Source: Antedon bifida
Lineage: Eukaryota; Echinodermata; Crinoidea; Comatulida; Antedonidae
DNA length: 64,000 nucleotides
Assembly: GCA_963402885.1 (NCBI GenBank)
Contig: OY727095.1
Location: 34,477,001 to 34,541,000 of the forward strand
Direction: 5' to 3'
The notes beneath the pieces are model-generated. The model saw nothing but the letters and a program-made list of their open reading frames with translations, did no database searches and was not told the origin of the DNA. Position numbers and translations under genes: made by a program. Below, in pieces: positions 49,601 through 58,000 of this stretch (position 1 is the first letter of the stretch; each line of letters begins with the position of its first letter).

Positions 49601-50919
49601 TACAGTTATTAATCCTATTAATTTTGAGCGGCATTGTGAAGACAGTAAAAAGGAGTCCTTGCAGAAACTGTATCACATGTTTAATAATAAAAGGCATGGA
49701 CTAGCATAAGGGATTGGTATTTTAATAAGGTCTCAGATTATACAATTTTTACTTGTGTATAAAATCTGGGGATGTCTAAAGCTGTCTACAATATCGAACT
49801 AGTTTGACAAAAATAGTGTGATGTGTCAAAATATGGTAGCAATATATCCAAATATGGTAATGATATGACATCATGTCCATATATGGGCACATCACATTTG
49901 TTGTCACATAGAGTTTATAGTGTAGACAGAGCTTTATAATAATAAAGGGCATGAATAAGATGATCTAGACATGTGTGGTAACCTTGTACAACAAGTAGTT
50001 ACAGTACCTGTTTTAGAAATAAAAAGTGTTGGACGGAACTCTCATCAAAACTGTCATCATCATCTTCATCTCCAATCGTTGGGTTCCAAGTAATTGTCTG
50101 TTTTTTCTTACTTAGTTGGGCAGCTAGAATATGAATACAAGTGACATTTTTTAATACTTATTAAAACATAAAAATTTGCTAAATAGGTCTAGCAAAACAA
50201 CTTTCTGATTGATCATACACATTTATAGATCCATGTTCTATTTTGAATTAAGTAAAATTTGGAATTTGTTAACATCAGTATTTAAAATTACAACAAAGTC
50301 TATTAATGACGTAGATGCTAATGTCTGATGAATGCGTTTAATCAAAGATAGCCGATAATCGTGAGGAAGCATCTATTGCACAATGCATGGTGGGAAAGAA
50401 GTGGAGGAAAAACAACAAGCGAATGTTGCACTCGCATCATTTCCATCATGCGTCAAGCAAGGTTTTCATCACCATCCTTGCGATAAACCTTATATTTAAA
50501 AAAAGTACGCACATCCTTCCTTCTTACTAGGAGGCCTAATTATTATTTCTGTAGTGTAATTGATTGATGCAAAAATTGCGCAATCCAATGATGGATGGCA
50601 TACACATGATACACATTCAGTTTATTGAAAACTCTGTTTGGTGGGGACAGGTCAGAATTATATAGCTAAATATAATAGCTAGGACCATGTCATTAAAAAG
50701 TCTGCCGTTAATTGCTACTATGCCCACCACTGACCAAACCACCTGTCTCTTCAGTGTACAGCAAGCATGCTGCATCCCGCTGCATCATGCCTCCCAGCAG
50801 CAGAGCGTGTGGCCACCATTCTACAAGACGACACAGTTGGAAAAACTTGAATTAAAAAGGATACCACATTGCATTTCACCTTTTAACTTACCCCAAAAAT
50901 ATTCTTTGTTCATTGCCAT
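20126..50919 (-). CDS. NPM1: Nucleophosmin/nucleoplasmin family histone chaperone (p62-like), exons 1-12
   Basis: Twelve GT-AG exons on the minus strand join in frame: 50892-50919, 50008-50123, 49156-49278, 44521-44611, 44074-44222, 42014-42100, 39805-39870, 39485-39516, 39182-39293, 28780-28845, 24841-24912, 20126-20200, giving 339 residues. Residues 1-119 form the nucleoplasmin core: start MAMNKEYFWG, an acidic loop DEDDDD, and the motif GFQPPVTFTL..GSGPVYMSGQHAL that closes the pentamer fold. Residues 120-268 alternate Asp/Glu tracts with basic linkers, including a likely nuclear localisation signal KRKR near 155. Residues about 300-339 (PQTIQEIKDD, then KFFNYIKNTYRVTDQQ) match the C-terminal helical domain of NPM1. 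Known family role: nucleolar/nuclear histone chaperone. The acidic middle and start residues fit sea urchin mitotic apparatus p62 as I recall it. The final exon is not on this strand; see 10606-10647. The gene identity is secure; exon borders are by eye. Confidence 0.93.
21612..21785. mobile_element. Palindromic MITE, GTATTCACC family, copy 2
   Basis: Starts GTATTCACC and ends GGTGAATATGGCCACTGG. The interior has repeated AAGTGAAATACTTAA-like motifs that also occur in copy 1. It lies in nucleophosmin intron 11. Confidence 0.55.
24841..24912 (-). CDS. NPM1: Nucleophosmin exon 11 (start of C-terminal region)
   Basis: Encodes AKGTQKKKGGKPQTIQEIKD and DIAK, phase 0 at both ends. PQTIQEIKDDIAK aligns with the human NPM1 segment PSSVEDIKAKMQ just before the helical bundle. 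Confidence 0.9.
28503..28708 (-). repeat. tRNA-derived SINE, minus orientation
   Basis: The reverse complement reads GAGTGGCCGAGCGGTTAA (A-box-like) and CAAGGGTTCGAGGC (B-box-like), then a shared body GATAAGGACTATAAACCG. The same family is at 56155-56510. It sits in nucleophosmin intron 10, just downstream of exon 10. Confidence 0.75.
28780..28845 (-). CDS. NPM1: Nucleophosmin exon 10 (basic linker)
   Basis: Encodes 22 residues, NTKMNGKASKTEVKTPGGGD and AK, phase 0 at both ends, donor GTAAGC. It corresponds to the Lys/Gly-rich linker before the C-terminal domain. Confidence 0.85.
31066..31215 (-). repeat. 3' tail of an L2/CR1-like LINE
   Basis: The reverse strand gives GGCGCTTTACAAATTCGTAT followed by a (TTA)n tail. 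This is the layout of L2/CR1-type LINE 3' ends, as also at 37010-37060. No coding part remains here. Confidence 0.45.
31857..32156 (-). repeat. 5S rRNA-derived SINE (SINE3-like)
   Basis: The reverse complement of 32042-32154 is a degenerate 5S rRNA: ACACCGGTTCTCGTCAGATC, GAAGTTAAGCA, CTTGGATGGGAGAC, GGGAATACCGGGTGCTGTA. The 5S internal promoter region is recognisable. The 5S-like head runs straight into a non-5S body of about 185 bp (GGAGCTGGGGTCCCATTAGG onward), as in 5S-headed SINEs rather than a plain 5S gene. It lies in nucleophosmin intron 9. Confidence 0.8.
34075..35861. repeat. Local direct duplication of about 90 bp, second unit interrupted
   Basis: AAGAATATTAACAGACCT and GATATCTAGTTGA occur twice (about 34079-34170 and 34179-34240). 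The end of the second unit (AAGATCTAAGATTC) is displaced to 35845 by the 1.6-kb TTAA element. Confidence 0.75.
34243..35842. mobile_element. 1.6-kb TTAA-target non-autonomous transposon
   Basis: Ends AGGGGGATTCTGGGTTTAAAA and, inverted, AGGGGGGTTCCGGGTTTAAAA, each bordered by TTAA (34239-34242, 35843-35846). It inserted into the second unit of a local tandem duplication. The first unit, near 34153-34170, retains the empty site CTCTTAAGATCTAAGATTC. I see no transposase; a 72-codon frame at 34897-35115 is not recognisable. It fits a piggyBac-type non-autonomous element. Confidence 0.8.
36676..36722 (-). repeat. Inverted LINE 3' tail fragment
   Basis: The reverse strand reads GAGCACTCCTGAGTGGTACT then GCGCTATATAAATATTAG, the GCGCTATATAA tail typical of L2/CR1 elements. 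It lies back to back with the next LINE fragment. Confidence 0.4.
36724..37060 (+). pseudogene. 5'-truncated L2/CR1-like LINE: reverse transcriptase C-terminus and 3' end
   Basis: A frame at 36724-36987 encodes FADRSFAVAGPNIWNRLPIH and FKKHLKALYF. This is the conserved C-terminal tail of many non-LTR retrotransposon proteins (R.F...GP..WN.LP...). It is followed by GAAGCGCCGCTGATTATAAT, GCGCTATACAAGTAATAATA and an (AATA)n tail, the expected 3' end. Only the last 3% or so of the element is present, so it is inactive. It lies within nucleophosmin intron 9. Confidence 0.8.
39182..39293 (-). CDS. NPM1: Nucleophosmin exon 9 (long Asp/Glu tract)
   Basis: Starts by completing the Ser codon, then encodes about 22 consecutive mostly acidic residues and the basic tail KPKAVKKKNQKEQKK. 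The donor is GTAAAA at the start of a 20-base A run (poly-T on the plus strand, 39159-39179). This looks a weak splice site but is the only one in frame. Confidence 0.9.
39485..39516 (-). CDS. NPM1: Nucleophosmin exon 8 (32-bp micro-exon)
   Basis: Encodes MEDDDDDIDD plus two bases of a Ser codon, between acceptor CTTTCAG and donor GTATGT. It is needed to keep exon 9 in frame, because exon 9 starts in phase 2. Confidence 0.85.
39805..39870 (-). CDS. NPM1: Nucleophosmin exon 7 (acidic module)
   Basis: Encodes PKAVKNDSKTSEENEDDDDF and ED; phase 0 at both ends, donor GTAAAT. It shares the PKAVK opening with the tail of exon 9 and the (D/E)nFxD ending with exon 6, which suggests exon duplication. 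Confidence 0.88.
40098..40233. mobile_element. Palindromic MITE (GTGTGATGTGCCC family), copy 1
   Basis: Arms GTCCACACCATCAAACATTA and TTTGATAGTGTAGACAAGGC enclose AAAATGTGATGTGCCCATAT and its near-mirror. Related copies are at 44655-44786, 49778-49935 and 53002-53170. Intron 6 of nucleophosmin. Confidence 0.75.
40263..41995. mobile_element. TA-target transposon with GGTATCCCAATGAAA ends, copy A
   Basis: Terminal inverted repeats GGTATCCCAATGAAA at both ends, each bordered by TA (40261-40262 and 41996-41997). The 1,733-bp element is the inverted counterpart of 46540-48559 and lacks about 290 bp present there. Frames such as 40443-40634 recur in both copies but are not like any transposase I know. 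It is a non-autonomous element in intron 6 of nucleophosmin. Confidence 0.85.
42014..42100 (-). CDS. NPM1: Nucleophosmin exon 6 (acidic module)
   Basis: Encodes 29 residues, QPKLDQSASSAKSTG followed by an almost pure Asp/Glu run ending DFD; phase 0 at both ends, donor GTGAGT. A LINE fragment lies in its upstream polypyrimidine tract and a TA-target transposon ends 12 bp beyond its donor-side edge, so very little original intron remains on either side. Confidence 0.92.
42103..42121. repeat. LINE target-site duplication, left copy
   Basis: G, nine A, then CTTTCATTT. On the minus strand this is the polypyrimidine tract directly upstream of the exon 6 acceptor. Confidence 0.75.
42122..43820 (+). 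pseudogene. 5'-truncated LINE (L1/Tx1-like) with zinc-knuckle C-terminus
   Basis: Two consecutive frames in the same phase (42120-42617 and 42621-43085) are separated by one in-frame TGA. The second contains LKQLNIKLLHCITPTKRRLL and CLQCNIVEDDAHFFYEC, the CCHC (zf-RVT) knuckle at the end of L1/Tx1-type reverse transcriptases, with PLWE after it. A 0.7-kb AT-rich 3' region follows. Flanking copies of GA(9-11)CTTTCATTT at 42103-42121 and 43821-43841 form the target duplication. Antisense to nucleophosmin, in intron 5. Confidence 0.82.
43690..43714. repeat. (TA)n microsatellite
   Basis: Pure TA run in the 3' part of the LINE fragment. Confidence 0.9.
43821..43841. repeat. LINE target-site duplication, right copy
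   Basis: G, eleven A, then CTTTCATTT, matching 42103-42121 apart from the length of the A run. Confidence 0.75.
44074..44222 (-). CDS. NPM1: Nucleophosmin exon 5 (acidic tract A2 and nuclear localisation signal)
   Basis: Completes a Glu codon, then encodes an acidic stretch (DDFEDEDEVSDEEEEDEE) and a basic segment KEKSNKRKRAF, ending DINKKK at donor GTAATC. The KRKR cluster is the best nuclear localisation candidate in the protein. Confidence 0.93.
44521..44611 (-). CDS. NPM1: Nucleophosmin exon 4 (core domain signature)
   Basis: Encodes TTLDVGFQPPVTFTLVNGSG followed by PVYMSGQHAL, the most conserved stretch of the nucleoplasmin core (compare G-F-E-x-T-P-P-V and G-S-G-P-V-x-x-S-G-Q-H in NPM1). 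Ends in phase 1 at donor GTAAGT. Confidence 0.96.
44655..44786. mobile_element. Palindromic MITE (GTGTGATGTGCCC family), copy 2
   Basis: Begins AAAGCTCTGTCTACACTATC and contains TGTGATGTGCCCATATATGG with a mirrored right half. The right terminus has diverged (GTTTGATAGCTTAAGACA). Intron 3 of nucleophosmin. Confidence 0.75.
46264..49058. mobile_element. Pogo/Tigger-like MITE with CAGTCGACTC ends, interrupted by copy B
   Basis: Termini CAGTCGACTCCGCCTAAGTC and, inverted, CAGTCGACTCTGCCTAAGTC, bordered by TA (46262-46263 and 49059-49060). Subterminal repeats of TTCGACTTACGCGAA follow on both sides. Without the 2-kb insertion it would be about 770 bp. CAGT ends, TA target and TTCGACTTA-type subterminal repeats fit the pogo/Tigger group; this assignment is by resemblance. 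Confidence 0.75.
46540..48559. mobile_element. TA-target transposon with GGTATCCCAATGAAA ends, copy B
   Basis: Same termini, TA at 46538-46539 and 48560-48561, 2,020 bp, opposite orientation to copy A. It carries an extra block (about 46785-47050) missing from copy A, so B is nearer the full-length form. It is inserted inside the CAGTCGACTC element at 46264-49058. Confidence 0.85.
49156..49278 (-). CDS. NPM1: Nucleophosmin exon 3 (core domain)
   Basis: Encodes 41 residues beginning AVLGAEVKDTERCVVQV and ending LKLGLNEC, phase 0 at both ends. I chose donor GTACGT rather than a GTGTTT 17 bases further on, because only GTACGT keeps exon 4 in frame. Confidence 0.92.
49778..49935. mobile_element. 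Palindromic MITE (GTGTGATGTGCCC family), copy 3
   Basis: Left AAAGCTGTCTACAATATCGA, right TAGTGTAGACAGAGCTTTA; the best preserved terminal pair. Intron 2 of nucleophosmin. Confidence 0.75.
50008..50123 (-). CDS. NPM1: Nucleophosmin exon 2 (core domain, acidic tract A1)
   Basis: Encodes residues 10-48, with the segment QTITWNPTIGDEDDDDSFDE and then VQHFLFLKQ. It begins after an AG acceptor and ends at donor GTACTG in phase 0. The DEDDDD loop corresponds in position to the short acidic tract inside the core domain of the family. Confidence 0.92.
50892..50919 (-). CDS. NPM1: Nucleophosmin exon 1
   Basis: Encodes MAMNKEYFW plus the first base of a split Ala codon, followed by donor GTAAGT. Two ATGs stand two codons apart; the first (50917-50919) is taken as the start. 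The sequence YFWG is the usual entry into the first strand of the nucleoplasmin core. Confidence 0.9.
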
Positions 50920-51805
50920 TTTAATTTTTTTAAAGGGATTAATAAACGAAATTATATAGCCTACAAAATTAGTCAAAAACTGTTATTTGAAACTGTCAAC
51001 ACAACGAACTGTGGTCTTCAATAAAAAAAAGGAACATGTGCTTCGTTTTATGCAAATTTCATAATGGCCACTATTCTACACTTTTATAATAACATTTTTA
51101 TATTAAATTATAATTTATATCTTAAATACAAAAATATAAATTTAAATTTATACATTATTAGATACACATTTATTAATTTATATAAATATTAAAATAATAT
51201 GGAATTAAATTGATTTCTGTACTACAAATGTACTCTTCAAGTACAGGTCATATTGTCGGGTCAACGTTGTTATGACGTGTATCAACAACAATTACACGTG
51301 TGGGAACCGGTGTGTTACAAATTGTCTTAATAACCCTTTATAAAACCTGAAAAACGTATTAATTAGGTATAAGATAAGTTTTATTTGTGTCACTGATACA
51401 TACTACATCTAAGGTTAGTACTTCATAATAGTAAATAGGCCTAGGCCCAGCCAGAGCTAACTTTAAAATCTAGCCTCTAGGCTAGGCTAGCCTCGCTACT
51501 AGTAGTACTAGGAAAAGAGCATGCTGTGTGAGAGGTAAGTGGGTGGTAGGCTAGGCGATTCTTCTAGCTACCTACTACTAGCTAGGCCTAGCCCTAACTA
51601 ATGGAGTCACTCTACTACTAGAGCTAGATAGGCTAGATTTGCTAGAGCCTGAATATATAGGCCTACCTAGTCTAGGCTAAACAAGTGTATTATTAGTAAC
51701 TAAATAATAAATAATTTAATTAAGGATATTTTATATTTTTTAGATTATAGTCGTCTATATAAAAATAATTCCTAAAAGTATACATACAAACTCTGTTTTA
51801 GAAGT
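50920..51805. promoter_or_regulatory. Head-to-head intergenic region between nucleophosmin and SIL1
   Basis: The two start codons are 886 bp apart on opposite strands, so promoters for both genes should lie here. Most of it is AT-rich (51060-51230). A compact, less AT-rich patch at 51250-51320 carries TGACGTG (51273-51279, a CRE/UPR-type core), ACACGTGT (51294-51301) and AACCGGTG. A unit of AGGCCTA-type short palindromes fills 51437-51670. That a bidirectional promoter exists is inference. Confidence 0.5.
51521..51534 (+). other. SIL1: Possible upstream first exon of SIL1
   Basis: ATGCTGTGTGAGAG followed by a consensus donor GTAAGT. Joined to the acceptor ending at 51801 it reads MLCERSM in frame with the annotated start. 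It may be only 5' untranslated sequence. Confidence 0.35.
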
Positions 51806-52061
51806 ATGCATAAAGGAAACCTAAGCTTGAGTATCTTCCACATCTGTATGGTACACCTGTTTGCCATCTCCTGTTATGTTTCCGTACTTGGTAACGATGA
51901 TTCTTTAAATCCATCTGTTGTTCTAAGCGTCAACACTAATGATGAAGAGAAGGAGGTTGAAACCAAGCCAATCGACGATCTTGATATTGAATCAAAAATG
52001 TCTGATGGCGGTCCTGTAGAAATGTTTCAACCAACGCACGAATGGCAAGTGATAAAACCAG
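51806..52061 (+). CDS. SIL1: SIL1 exon 1 (signal peptide, start of mature protein)
   Basis: ATG at 51806 opens a signal-peptide-like sequence; the exon ends THEWQVIKP plus one base of Gly at donor GTAAAT. An acceptor-like CTGTTTTAG ends at 51801, and an ATG-containing segment at 51521-51534 with donor GTAAGT would splice in frame to it, adding MLCERS before this Met. Either start retains the signal peptide. Confidence 0.9.
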
Positions 52062-55000
52062 GTAAATTATTCAAATATTATTTGTTTTAAGGATTAAAAG
52101 AAAATCTGATTTTCCCTTTTGTGGTGATGGTGTAACTTCAGGTTAACATACTTCAGTTCAAGTTCAACTTAACATTTATTTCTTCCTTCAATGAGGTAAT
52201 CATAACAAATTCAAGTAAAATATATAACAAGTCAATTGATGATAAAAAAAGTATACAGGTATCAAAAAAAGGAAGTAGGCAGTGCCCAAGAAGATACAAA
52301 TCTTGTGGCGGGCCAGCCTATTTACAGACACACTTGCTCACATTAATGTCAATATCCCTAATAATGTAATGATATTGATCAAATAACACTTGTATTGTTT
52401 GACGTGTGCCACTGAATTAATTCAACTTGGCATTAAAAAATAAATTAATGTTTACCTGATGCTATTTTTTCCATATAATGTTTTTTTATGCCTAATTAGT
52501 TTAAACACACTGTTTGATATATGTTTAATAAAAAGGAAATGAATGAACAAAATGTGCATTTTATTTGTAGGGCAATCTATACCTCCTGGCCTTCACATCA
52601 GGATGGATTTCCAGACAGGAATCAAAGAAGCAAAGTTCCTGGATCCTGAAGATGACAACAGCAATGCAGGAAGCAGTCTACAAGTTGTAAGTGAGGAAGG
52701 AGAAGGAGTGAAGGGAGAAGTTGAAGAATCTGTTGATATGGAAAAAGAGAAGATGAAATATCTAAAAGATTATAACAGGGATGAAAGTGAGATTAATTTT
52801 GGTGAACAGAGAGTCTCAAAAGATGATCTTAAAAATGCACTCAAGAACTTTAAATCTGGAATGGATGACGTCAAAAACAAAGAAGAGGTAATAAAGCCTA
52901 TCAGTTACTATTTATTATTGGATACATACTTTTAGAAACATTTTGTTTTAATACAATACAGTGCAATTGGAAGGAGGAAAGGTTCAAATAAATCCACATT
53001 TAAAGCTCTGTCCACACTATCAAACCAGTTTGATACACTATCAAACCAGTTTGACAAAAAAAGTGTGATATGCCCAAATATGGTAGTGATATGCTTAAAT
53101 ATGGTAGTGATATGACATCATCATGTCCATATAGAGGCACATCACATGTTTTTGTCACATAAATCTTCATACTGCTATTAGACAAGAATGATTATATTTA
53201 TAATTAATTTTAAATTTTGTTTCTGTTTAGGCTGAGAAACTACAAGAAAAGTACAGATCATATGAGGAGTTGAAACAAGATTTTAAAGCAATGAATGTCA
53301 AAGTTGAAACAGACACAGAAATCATGCAACGTCTTGTTGATCAGTTCAAGGAAGAGGGCGCTAGTTTAGAACAGAAAATTAATGTATTGCACGACTTGGA
53401 ATACTATGTACATCAGGTAGAGTTCAATTCTCAACGAGAAGAAAATTTTGTTCTAGAGAAAAAATTAAAATATTGGCATATCTGATAATAATAAATAATA
53501 ATCCCATCTAATTTAGTCTAAATTTGGACACTAATCTTTAGTAAAATCTATTGGTATTGTAATGCAATCTTGGTACAGTATAACTTCCTGATTTCTGCCT
53601 TATTATGTATGCAGGTCCCTGAAGCTATATTATACTCATACAGTAATGAAAAGACATATATCCACTGAAATAGTGCTCAAGACACTCAATGACATAACAC
53701 TGCTTTGTTTATCAATTTTCTATGATCTGTCACTATGTTATTTTTCCATCTAGATTGATAATGCTCAAAATCTAGAAAGTATCAATGGTTTTAAAATGCT
53801 GGTGAAAGGCCTAAATGACACCGAACCAGAAATGAAGGAGGCATGTGCATTTGTGTTAGGCTCTGCGTTCCAGAGGTAAGTTGATAACCATATTCTCTAA
53901 ATGTTTAAATTTTGAATTTATTTGTATCAAACTATTTCTTTCTATGTTCAAGAAAATTGCCTAGTAATTTAATTCTTTAACTATATTTCTTAAATGTGGC
54001 AATCCTGGTCAGATGTTTGCCCTACTCTGACATCATTTTAATTATGCTATAGTATAAAGTACAAAATTACGTCAGAGTATGGCAAACATCTTGCCAACCA
54101 ATTACACATCTCCCTGACGCAAAGCTACTCCACAGTACTGTATACTGATAATACAATTATCCTGTGGCATTCCTGTTAACAGGAGAAATATATACACAAG
54201 ATGCTCTACACAAACAAAGTAACTTTAGGAGTAGATTTTTATATCCTTTGGAAAACAAATCAGTGGCGGATTTTGAAATAGGGTAGACCTAAAAATGGTG
54301 AAATGAAGAGCTGAAAAATGGTGCATTTTTTGCATTACCATTTGTGAAATTTAGAGGGCCAAATCCTGAAATCTGACTACAGTATTTGAATCCAGTACCA
54401 GGGATTGGGCAGCCAAGTATCTTAACCACCAAACTACAACTCCTGCTTGATGCTTTATGTTGTATGAATGCAAAATGTATCCACAATTAAAAAGTGGGAG
54501 AAATTAAGGGCGTTGACACTGACAATAAATTACAAATATGTAAAGATTAATTATTTGTTAGTTTGTATACTTACATCAAAGCACTTGCTTATCACCAAGA
54601 TTATCTGACAAATAAGTTACTTAATTAATACATAGCTGAAATAAAGCCCTAGGCGATGAATTTGACACCGTGTTGGGATATTAGCAGACTTATTTGTAAG
54701 TAATACAATCAAGATTTGTAGATAAAGATCTAGTAATAAGTAGTAAATAGGTAGATAGTATAGACACTACGCCTCTGCATTTGAACAGTTGTATGATATA
54801 TAGGCTAATTGAATATATTGAATGCAGTGATAAAAAGTGATTGTTATATAGATAATTGGTTTTTAAGCTTTACAAAATTTGATTGTATTAAATATTTCTG
54901 CTGTGTGTAATCTCAGTTGACACTAATAGACGTACTAACGTCATCATAAAATTATTTTTAGTAAATGACTTTCAGATTAGTGAACCCATTATGTCTAAGT

Positions 55001-58000
55001 ATGTGGATTTAATTAAATTTTTTATATTTTTTCAAGAATCGCTTAACATTTTAAAGTTTATATTTTTATTATTAGAAACTGAGGATGTCAATACAGACAA
55101 TAAAAAATAAAAATGTTTTATTAATTAAATGTTACAAAACACAGCAACCATTTCTAGATTTTATTTGAGTAAAAATGTAATCAACCATTAATTCATTTTT
55201 AATAAGACAACTACCCATTATTATGATCATTTTTATAAAAATCTGTGTGAAATTTGTGATATTTAAGGTGAATGACCACAAAGTTTACGTGTCAAGTACA
55301 CCTGACTAACTACCTTATCTACAACAAAATCTACAAACTTGAAAAGAGAAGGGTAACCCTATATGACACTCATAGATCCATAACAACAAATTATTAACTA
55401 TAATCATATCACTATACCTCTAATCTAATAGTCATTTGTACAATACTAATAGATTTACACACTTGCAGATCTCCACTATAAAGATAATTTACCGACATAT
55501 TTTGTCAATGGGATTCTGCGGTTAGTTTTTGGCTAGAGGAAGTCACACTGTTGACGAAAAAAGAACTGTAAACGATCTGATTTGTAAAGAAATTGCTTTG
55601 TAGTTTATACATAAGAACATTCTTTGCATTCCTTGCTCTGTGAGGAAGTGGGCTTATTTTATATTTGTGTTATTGTATTCTATATAACAATCAAGATCTA
55701 CAAAAGATAAAAGATTTTTGTCTGTTGTTTTTTATTTATTTTTCGTGATTCAACAATTTTCTAATAATAAATACCCATATTATTATTATTATCTTTCAGC
55801 AATCCAAAAGTACAAATCCAAGGTATTGAAGAGGGCGCTATGACACTACTTCTTCGTATGATGCATTTTGATCAGTCTTTTAATGTCCAGAAAAAAGCAC
55901 TGTATGCACTCTCGTCCCTCATACGTCACTTTCCCTATGCTCAACGCAAGTTTGTTTCGCTAGGGGGCGTGACAAGTCTTTCCCAGGTTCTCCAACGGGA
56001 AAGTTCTGCAATGCTTCCACTTCAAATTCGTGCTGTTAGTTTATTGAATGATTTAGTCGTAGAGCATGTAAGTTAATGTATATACTATTATTACTTGTGA
56101 ATTATTTTTAAACAGTAATATTAACAACAGTAATATATATATTTATAGTATTGAGTGAGTGAGTGGCCAAGCGGTTAAGACAGTGGAACCGTAATTCCGT
56201 AGCCATAACATCGACAAGGGTTCGAGGCTCACTCGCTCCATGGTTCTGGTTGTAGAACGAGTCTTCTCGGATAAGGACTATAAACCGTAGGTCCAGTGTA
56301 CACATAGCTCATGTGCACTTTAAAGAACCTAGTACATCTTTCGAGACCAGTAGGAGGTTACCCGGTGTACTAGTCCACACAAACACAGCCACTGCCACAC
56401 ACAGCCACTGTGCAATTGGGACTGGACCGTTTTTAGAGGTGTTTACCACATGTTGGTCCCGATCCTTCACTAACAGTGTTAGTGAGAAGTTGAATAAATA
56501 AATAAAAAGTATACAGTATAGCATTTTTACTGTAATATACCAAATCATGACAAGTAGAAAAATCTTTATGCTGCCCTCTAGAATTTGTCATTATGAATGT
56601 GAAAGATTTTCTATGCGATTTCTATCTTAACATCTGATAATTGTGTTGATTGTGGCCTCCTTAACAAATTCCTCTTCGCTCCGACACTATTATCGTTTTT
56701 AATATGAATTCTCTTTTTACATTATAAAAATAGTCTACAAAATACAAAAATCAATTTATCCAAATTAAATAGCTAAATGAGGCTATTTAGAGATTTATTT
56801 TTAATGATGTGACTTATTTTATAGAATTCAGCACAAGAAACTGTAGACAATGATCCTTCAGACACAGTTGCTAGGCAACGTCTAGAACAGTATAACCAGT
56901 AAGTAAACATATTTTATTATCTATTGCATTGCAAATATGAATGTTATGGGTTGAATGGAGATAATAATTTCATGAGTTGAAGTTCTATTCTAGAAGATGG
57001 AGCTGAGTTGAATAGAACAAGTTTTTATGACTGAAAATATCCCCATTCAACGAATAGAAAACAATCATTTTTTTTTTATATAACATTTCTACGGTTCGAA
57101 ATTAAACTTAGTCCGTCCACATCATTCGTAATCAGGTGTTATACAGATACTAAATATTAACCATTTTAAAAATGGTATGTTCTAGAAACATTTAATGATA
57201 AAAAGGTTTACCCTTTTCCTGTTACATGGTTACATTTTTAAGAATTTTATGTTTGTTTTTTTTGTGTTTTTATACTGTATGGTCTTTTGTTTTTGTCTTT
57301 TGATCTTTTTGTATTTGTCTGTTGCTCTAAGAAAATAATGTGTTATTTGGAATTGAATTAATAATATACTTGAAATCTATTTTTCAACACTTGTCTAGTT
57401 TTCAAAAGGTTAACAATTAAGCGGAACACCTGATCCTAGGTGATATGTATCTAATCTAAACTCAATACATATTATACTCAATTCAATTGACAAAATATAG
57501 CCTTTGATTGTTCTTGGTAAATTTTTGGCCTAATATCACTATTGAAAAAATAGTACTTTATGTATGATTTTCTTACACCGTTTAATACCGGTTGGAGCCA
57601 ATTTATGTTTTAATACCGGTTAGAACCAATTTATGTTTTAATACCGGTTAGAACCAATTTATGTTTTAATACCGGTTAGAAGCAATTTATGTTTTAATAC
57701 CGGTTAGAACCAATTTATGTTTTTATACCGGTTAGAACCAATTTATGTTTTTATACCGGTTAGAACCAATTTATGTTTTAATACCGGTTAGAAGCAATTT
57801 ATGTTTTAATACCGGTTAGAACCAATTTATGTTTTTATACCGGTTAGAACCAATTTATGTTTTTATACCGGTTAGAACCAATTTATGTTTTTATACCGGT
57901 TAGAACCAATTTATGTTTTTATACCGGTTAGAACCAATTTATGTTTTTATACCGGTTAGAACCAATTTATTCCAGTAAATATTGCTGGCAAAACATGCTT

